Shown here one piece after another: positions 21,425 to 24,573 of a stretch of DNA of 24,573 nucleotides (position 1 is the stretch's first letter; every line of letters begins with the position of its first letter). Source of the DNA: Paenisporosarcina sp049671445. Its GTDB lineage: Bacteria > Bacillota > Bacilli > Bacillales_A > Planococcaceae. A program made the position numbers and the translations under genes. Location of the stretch: the NCBI RefSeq assembly GCF_049671445.1, contig NZ_JBATUX010000067.1, forward strand, positions 1 to 24,573, in the 5' to 3' direction. A model generated the notes under the pieces. It saw only the letters and a program-made list of their open reading frames with translations. It searched no databases and was not told the DNA's origin.

Positions 21425-21452
21425 CACCGCTACTCCTCTTTTTACATACGTT
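21425..21452 (+). promoter_or_regulatory. Sigma-K-like promoter of gerE
   Basis: CACC (21425-21428), a 16-bp spacer and CATACGTT (21445-21452) agree with the sigma-K pattern mACm ... CATAnnnT. It lies directly after the thioesterase stop and 31 bp before gerE. B. subtilis gerE is known to be sigma-K dependent. Confidence 0.65.
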
Positions 21453-21482
21453 ACAAGGAAGAGTGGATAGGAGGGGCGTATT

Positions 21483-21707
21483 TTGTCAGAAAGAGCACAT
21501 CATCGTTCATTATTAACAGGACGAGAACGAGAGATTTTTCAATTGTTAGTGCGTGATTATTCAACGAAAGATATTTCTATTCAACTAAAGATCAGTGAAA
21601 AGACAGTGAGAAATCACATCTCGAATACCATCCAAAAGTTAGGCGTATCCGGTAGATCTCAAGCAATCTTAGAACTTTTACGACTGGGCGAACTTGCTCT
21701 AGACTGA
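21483..21707 (+). CDS. gerE: Late mother-cell sporulation regulator GerE
   Basis: A 74-residue protein, exactly the B. subtilis GerE length, consisting of little more than a LuxR-type helix-turn-helix. LTGREREIFQLLVRDYSTKD (about 11-30) is the first helices and ISEKTVRNHISNTIQKLGV (37-55) is the recognition helix region. GRSQAILELLRLGEL closes the dimer helix. GerE activates and represses coat genes in the mother cell late in sporulation. The TTG start follows AGGAGGGG by six bases. With a sigma-K-like promoter just upstream it has its own late control, separate from the housekeeping genes on each side. Its presence implies that the organism forms, or recently formed, endospores. Confidence 0.96.
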   Translation: MSERAHHRSLLTGREREIFQLLVRDYSTKDISIQLKISEKTVRNHISNTIQKLGVSGRSQAILELLRLGELALD

Positions 21708-21742
21708 GTAGGTCTTGCCAATTTCCACTAAAGCCGTCACAA

Positions 21743-21766
21743 TGAATATACAAGTACATGTATTCA
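21743..21766. promoter_or_regulatory. Inverted repeat before the MarR gene, possible autoregulatory operator
   Basis: TGAATA (21743-21748) and TATTCA (21761-21766) form the arms. The right arm extends to TGTATTCA facing TGAATatACA with a two-base bulge, and TACATGTA (21755-21762) is itself palindromic. MarR regulators usually bind such repeats at their own gene. No clear promoter boxes were found around it. Confidence 0.4.
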
Positions 21767-21783
21767 GGGAGTGGAAGTTACAA

Positions 21784-22239
21784 ATGACGGAGCAAATTTC
21801 GAAGAGACATAATCAAGAACAAGTAGCCTTCTTAGAGAAAGAATTACGATATATCTCAGGCATCATTAAGCAAAAAGGGCGCAAAATTTTAAGCAATTAT
21901 ACAGTTACACCACCACAATTTATCGCATTGCAGTGGCTTTTTGAACATGGAGATATGACAATTGGTGACCTTTCGACCAAAATGTATTTAGCCTTCAGTA
22001 CGACAACTGATTTAGTTGACCGTATGGAAAAAAACCAACTCGTCATGCGAGTTCGTGATGAACAAGATCGACGTGTAGTTCGCATTCATTTATTAAAAGA
22101 AGGCGAGCGTATCATTGAAGAAGTAATTCAAAAACGCCAAGATTATTTGCAAGACATCTTGTCTGATTTTGAGGCGCCAGAAGTACAACAATTATCGATG
22201 TTATTACAAAAACTTCATGTAGAAATGAAAGAGGATTGA
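21784..22239 (+). CDS. MarR-family transcriptional regulator (YsmB-like)
   Basis: A 151-residue winged helix-turn-helix regulator. The recognition region MTIGDLSTKMYLAFSTTTDLVDRMEKNQLV (about residues 59-88) and the wing RVRDEQDRRVVRIHLLKEGE (about 91-110) are typical of MarR, including the DxRxxR pattern of the wing. The terminal helices form the dimer. Neither ligand nor targets can be read from sequence. I use the ATG at 21784, preceded by GTGGAAG at six bases and AGGGAG further up. A longer in-frame ORF from 21715 would begin right after gerE and cover the inverted repeat. B. subtilis ysmB has the same position between gerE and racE. The stop is 10 bp before racE, so both genes probably share a transcript. 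Confidence 0.9.
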   Translation: MTEQISKRHNQEQVAFLEKELRYISGIIKQKGRKILSNYTVTPPQFIALQWLFEHGDMTIGDLSTKMYLAFSTTTDLVDRMEKNQLVMRVRDEQDRRVVRIHLLKEGERIIEEVIQKRQDYLQDILSDFEAPEVQQLSMLLQKLHVEMKED

Positions 22240-22249
22240 GGCGAGTCTC

Positions 22250-23047
22250 GTGAATGCACCTATCGGCGTGATCGATTCGGGTGTTGGCGGCTTAACGGTT
22301 GTCAAAGAACTCATGCGACGATTGCCGAATGAGCAATTTCTCTACATTGGAGACACAGCGAGATGTCCATATGGCCCGCGTTCAGCAAGTGAAGTGCGGA
22401 AATTTACTTGGCAAATGGCAGAAGAATTAAAAGCTCATTCCATAAAAATGCTCGTTGTCGCATGTAATACTGCTACAGCAGTCGCACTCGAATCTTTACA
22501 AAAAAAATGTCCGTTCCCAGTTGTGGGTGTTATTTTCCCGGGAGCGAGAGCAGCAATTAAAGCTACTAAACGATCAGAAGTATGTATATTAGGCACGTCA
22601 GGTACGATTCAAAGTGGCGCTTACGAGCAAGCTTTGAAATCTTTATCATCTTCGTGTCATATCGTACCGCTTGCGTGTCCTTCATTTGTTCCCCTTGTTG
22701 AAAGTGGTGAATATGAAGGTGACTTTGCAAAAGAGTTAGTGAACAAGACACTCGAACCATTGCTAAAAGAATCGTTTGATACGTTAATATTAGGGTGTAC
22801 GCATTACCCACTATTACAACATCATATAGAACAAGCGGTTGGTCCGGATGTGACAGTTTTATCGTCTGCTCAAGAAACGGCTGATGATGTGGAAGAAATT
22901 CTAAGTTATTTTAGTCTGCAAAGAAACGGTGAGAATATGAACCCTCACATGTTCTTTACAACGGGTTCTATTCCCATGTTTAAAACTACCATTAGCAAAT
23001 GGCTTGAAATATCAAATCCAATGATCCAACAAATATCGCTTCACTAA
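22250..23047 (+). CDS. racE: Glutamate racemase
   Basis: A 265-residue glutamate racemase that makes D-glutamate for peptidoglycan and, where present, poly-gamma-glutamate. The N-terminal motif IGVIDSGVGGLTV contains D9 and S10. The two catalytic cysteines are C72 in VVACNTATA and C183 in LILGCTHYPLL, each in its family context and with the following Thr and His present. The GTG start at 22250 follows GAGG at about eight bases. It lies 10 bp after the MarR gene. Unlike B. subtilis, no gerM lies between racE and rph. A terminator directly follows the stop. Confidence 0.96.
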   Translation: MNAPIGVIDSGVGGLTVVKELMRRLPNEQFLYIGDTARCPYGPRSASEVRKFTWQMAEELKAHSIKMLVVACNTATAVALESLQKKCPFPVVGVIFPGARAAIKATKRSEVCILGTSGTIQSGAYEQALKSLSSSCHIVPLACPSFVPLVESGEYEGDFAKELVNKTLEPLLKESFDTLILGCTHYPLLQHHIEQAVGPDVTVLSSAQETADDVEEILSYFSLQRNGENMNPHMFFTTGSIPMFKTTISKWLEISNPMIQQISLH

Positions 23048-23084
23048 AACCCGGAATTCCTTGAAAAAGGAATCTTCGGGTTTT
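23046..23084 (+). terminator. Intrinsic terminator of racE
   Basis: AAAACCCG (23046-23053) with CGGGTTTT (23077-23084) and an inner TTCCTT (23057-23062) with AAGGAA (23067-23072). The left arm overlaps the racE stop codon. The T run is only four long, and the A-rich left flank suggests it may also work on the other strand. Confidence 0.8.
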
Positions 23085-23112
23085 GATTCGTTTACAGAAA
23101 ATGTGATACGAT
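23083..23112 (+). promoter_or_regulatory. Probable promoter of rph-rdgB-ysnB
   Basis: TTGATT (23083-23088), an 18-bp spacer and an extended -10 TGaTACGAT (23104-23112). It begins inside the racE terminator T tract. AAGGAGG at 23131-23137 then serves rph. Confidence 0.55.
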
Positions 23113-23147
23113 AAAAGCGCGAACGTATTCAAGGAGGCAATTAACAT

Positions 23148-23906
23148 ATGAGACATGATGGACGAAATATAAAAGAACTTAGACCGGTAACAATTGAAAC
23201 AAATTATTTGGTACACCCAGAAGGCTCGGTTTTGATAACAGTAGGGCAAACAAAAGTTATTTGTACGGCAACAATTGAAGAACGCGTTCCACATTTCTTG
23301 CGGGGACAAGGTAAAGGGTGGATTACAGCTGAGTATTCGATGTTACCTCGAGCAACTGGTTCTCGAACTCAACGTGAAGCATCAAAAGGCAAAATTGGTG
23401 GACGTACAATGGAAATTCAACGCCTTATTGGACGAGCATTGCGAGCAGTAGTGAATCTAGAAGCTTTAGGCGAGCGCACATTGTGGATTGATTGTGACGT
23501 CATTCAAGCAGACGGTGGTACACGAACAGCTTCAATTACAGGCGCGTTTGTTGCAATGACAATGGCAATTGCCAAATTACAAGATGAAAAACAACTGCCG
23601 GTTTTCCCTGTTACGGATTTCTTAGCTGCAACGAGCGTAGGGATTGACGATACGTTAGGTGCTATCTTGGATTTAAACTATGTCGAAGACTCATCTGCTA
23701 ATGTCGATATGAATATTGTTCAAACTGGTTCAGGTCGATTTGTTGAATTACAAGGCACAGGAGAAGAAGCTACGTTTACAAGACAACAATTAAACGAACT
23801 TCTTGACCTTGGTGACGTAGGAATTCAACAATTAGTATCGATTCAAAAAGAAGTGCTCGGTGAAATTGCCGATCGAATTGGTTTAGACGCAGGGTCTTTA
23901 TCATGA
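23148..23906 (+). CDS. rph: Ribonuclease PH
   Basis: A 252-residue RNase PH, a hexameric phosphorolytic 3'-5' exoribonuclease that trims tRNA 3' ends and other RNAs using phosphate. RHDGRNIKELRPVTIETN (2-19) opens the fold. The phosphate/RNA-binding stretch is RATGSRTQREASKGKIGGRT (about 64-83), with RLIGRALRAVV after it. DCDVIQADGGTRTASITGAF (about 116-135) is the catalytic signature. ATG follows AAGGAGG. Its stop overlaps the ATG of rdgB by four bases (ATGA), so the two are translationally coupled; rph-rdgB pairing is widespread in Bacillales. No frameshift of the E. coli K-12 type is seen. Confidence 0.96.
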   Translation: MRHDGRNIKELRPVTIETNYLVHPEGSVLITVGQTKVICTATIEERVPHFLRGQGKGWITAEYSMLPRATGSRTQREASKGKIGGRTMEIQRLIGRALRAVVNLEALGERTLWIDCDVIQADGGTRTASITGAFVAMTMAIAKLQDEKQLPVFPVTDFLAATSVGIDDTLGAILDLNYVEDSSANVDMNIVQTGSGRFVELQGTGEEATFTRQQLNELLDLGDVGIQQLVSIQKEVLGEIADRIGLDAGSLS

Positions 23907-24499
23907 AGCAAGTAATTATTGCTACTAAGAATAAAGGCAAAGCAAAAGACTTTGAAGCCATTTTTAATCCATACGGTTTTAAAGTTTTGACTCTCCATGA
24001 TGTAGCACAAGACATGGACGTAGAAGAAACAGGGACAACGTTTGCAGAAAACGCCATTTTAAAAGCGGAGGCGCTTGCTGAGCGCTTGCAAACGTTTGTT
24101 ATTGCAGATGACAGCGGACTCGAAATCGACGCGTTAAACGGCGCTCCAGGGGTCTATTCGGCAAGGTATGCTGGCTCTGATAAAAGTGACGAAGCCAATA
24201 TGGAAAAAGTATTGACTGAACTTGCGCATGTAGATGACAATAAACGTACAGCTCGATTCTGTTGTGCAATTGCTCTAGCAGGTCCAGGCATGGAAACGAA
24301 AACTGCCTTTGGTACATGCGAAGGTGTCATTGCGCATGATAGAAAAGGAACAAATGGCTTTGGCTACGATCCTATTTTCTTTGTACCAGAGTTAGGGAAA
24401 ATGATGGCGGAGTTACAACCTAAAGAAAAAGCGGCTATTTCTCATCGTGGAAATGCAATTAAGAAAATTGAAGAAGAACTACCAAACTTGTTGAGATAA
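23903..24499 (+). CDS. rdgB: XTP/dITP diphosphohydrolase (RdgB/HAM1 family)
   Basis: A 198-residue nucleotide-pool sanitising enzyme that hydrolyses XTP, dITP and ITP to monophosphates, keeping deaminated purines out of DNA and RNA. The substrate-binding T/SxNxxK motif appears as ATKNKGKAKDFE (6-17). EETGTTFAENAILKAEA (about 47-63) and ADDSGLEIDALNGAPGVYSA (about 73-92) supply the acidic metal ligands. GFGYDPIFFVPELGKMMAEL and SHRGNAIKKI finish the fold. Start at 23903 overlaps the rph stop. The equivalent B. subtilis gene is ysnA. The next gene begins 13 bp after the stop, continuing the operon. Confidence 0.95.
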   Translation: MKQVIIATKNKGKAKDFEAIFNPYGFKVLTLHDVAQDMDVEETGTTFAENAILKAEALAERLQTFVIADDSGLEIDALNGAPGVYSARYAGSDKSDEANMEKVLTELAHVDDNKRTARFCCAIALAGPGMETKTAFGTCEGVIAHDRKGTNGFGYDPIFFVPELGKMMAELQPKEKAAISHRGNAIKKIEEELPNLLR

Positions 24500-24512
24500 G
24501 GTGGGCGAGTGG

Positions 24513-24573
24513 ATGCGTATTGTAGTGATGAGTGACACACATGGAGAAACGAATTCAATTGATCAAGTCAGGC
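24513..24573 (+). CDS. ysnB: Metallophosphoesterase YsnB (5' end only)
   Basis: Twenty codons before the window ends, starting MRIVVMSDTHGETN. The D-x-H metal-binding motif (SDTHG) at residues 7-11 is the first motif of calcineurin-like phosphoesterases of the YfcE/MJ0936 type. AAGGTGG lies about eight bases upstream of the ATG. Position after rdgB matches ysnB in B. subtilis. The remaining motifs are outside the window, so the substrate class cannot be judged. Confidence 0.8.
   Translation, partial: MRIVVMSDTHGETNSIDQVR

Overview
The window is a low-GC Gram-positive chromosome segment. Its gene order follows the Bacillus subtilis block rnhC-zapA-yshB-polX-mutS2-yshE-lcfA-fadR-fadB-etfB-etfA-trxA-uvrC-lysC-yslB-sdhCAB-(thioesterase)-gerE-marR-racE-rph-rdgB-ysnB. 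Strong AGGAGG ribosome-binding sites, frequent TTG starts (zapA, fadR, lysC, sdhC, gerE) and the spore-coat regulator GerE point to an endospore-forming Bacillales. The protein sequences, a DUF1992 gene between lysC and yslB, and the intergenic repeats make me favour Planococcaceae/Caryophanaceae (Sporosarcina-, Lysinibacillus- or Psychrobacillus-like). That placement is inference. I see no prophage, transposase, CRISPR, tRNA or rRNA.

Layout. 1-750: rnhC (minus strand, 3' end outside the window). 840-3438: cell division and DNA repair (zapA, a CvpA-family gene, polX), then mutS2. 5934-6439: a DUF350 membrane protein plus a probable 26-residue membrane peptide gene. 6490-11599: fatty-acid beta-oxidation, with lcfA behind a sigma-A promoter that overlaps a cre-like site. 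fadR-fadB-etfB-etfA lies behind its own promoter and a perfect FadR-type operator. 11600-12184: gene-free DNA with two long palindromic elements. 12209-14401: trxA and uvrC. 14479-15987: a lysine riboswitch and lysC, with a conserved internal start for the beta subunit. 16041-17020: a DUF1992 gene and yslB, converging on a two-way terminator and a tandem repeat. 17155-20545: the succinate dehydrogenase operon. 20561-20860: two more tandem-repeat modules. 20974-24573: thioesterase, gerE with a sigma-K-like promoter, a MarR regulator, racE, rph, rdgB and the start of ysnB.

How the genes fit together. LcfA activates fatty acids, FadB hydrates enoyl-CoA, EtfAB collects electrons from acyl-CoA dehydrogenases, and SdhCAB passes electrons to the quinone pool. 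FadR and probably CcpA decide when this happens. A FadR-like site also lies before the thioesterase gene. The least explained material is intergenic: three tandem arrays with 20- or 21-bp periods, each placed just downstream of an intrinsic terminator or a decayed one, and two large palindromes between etfA and trxA.
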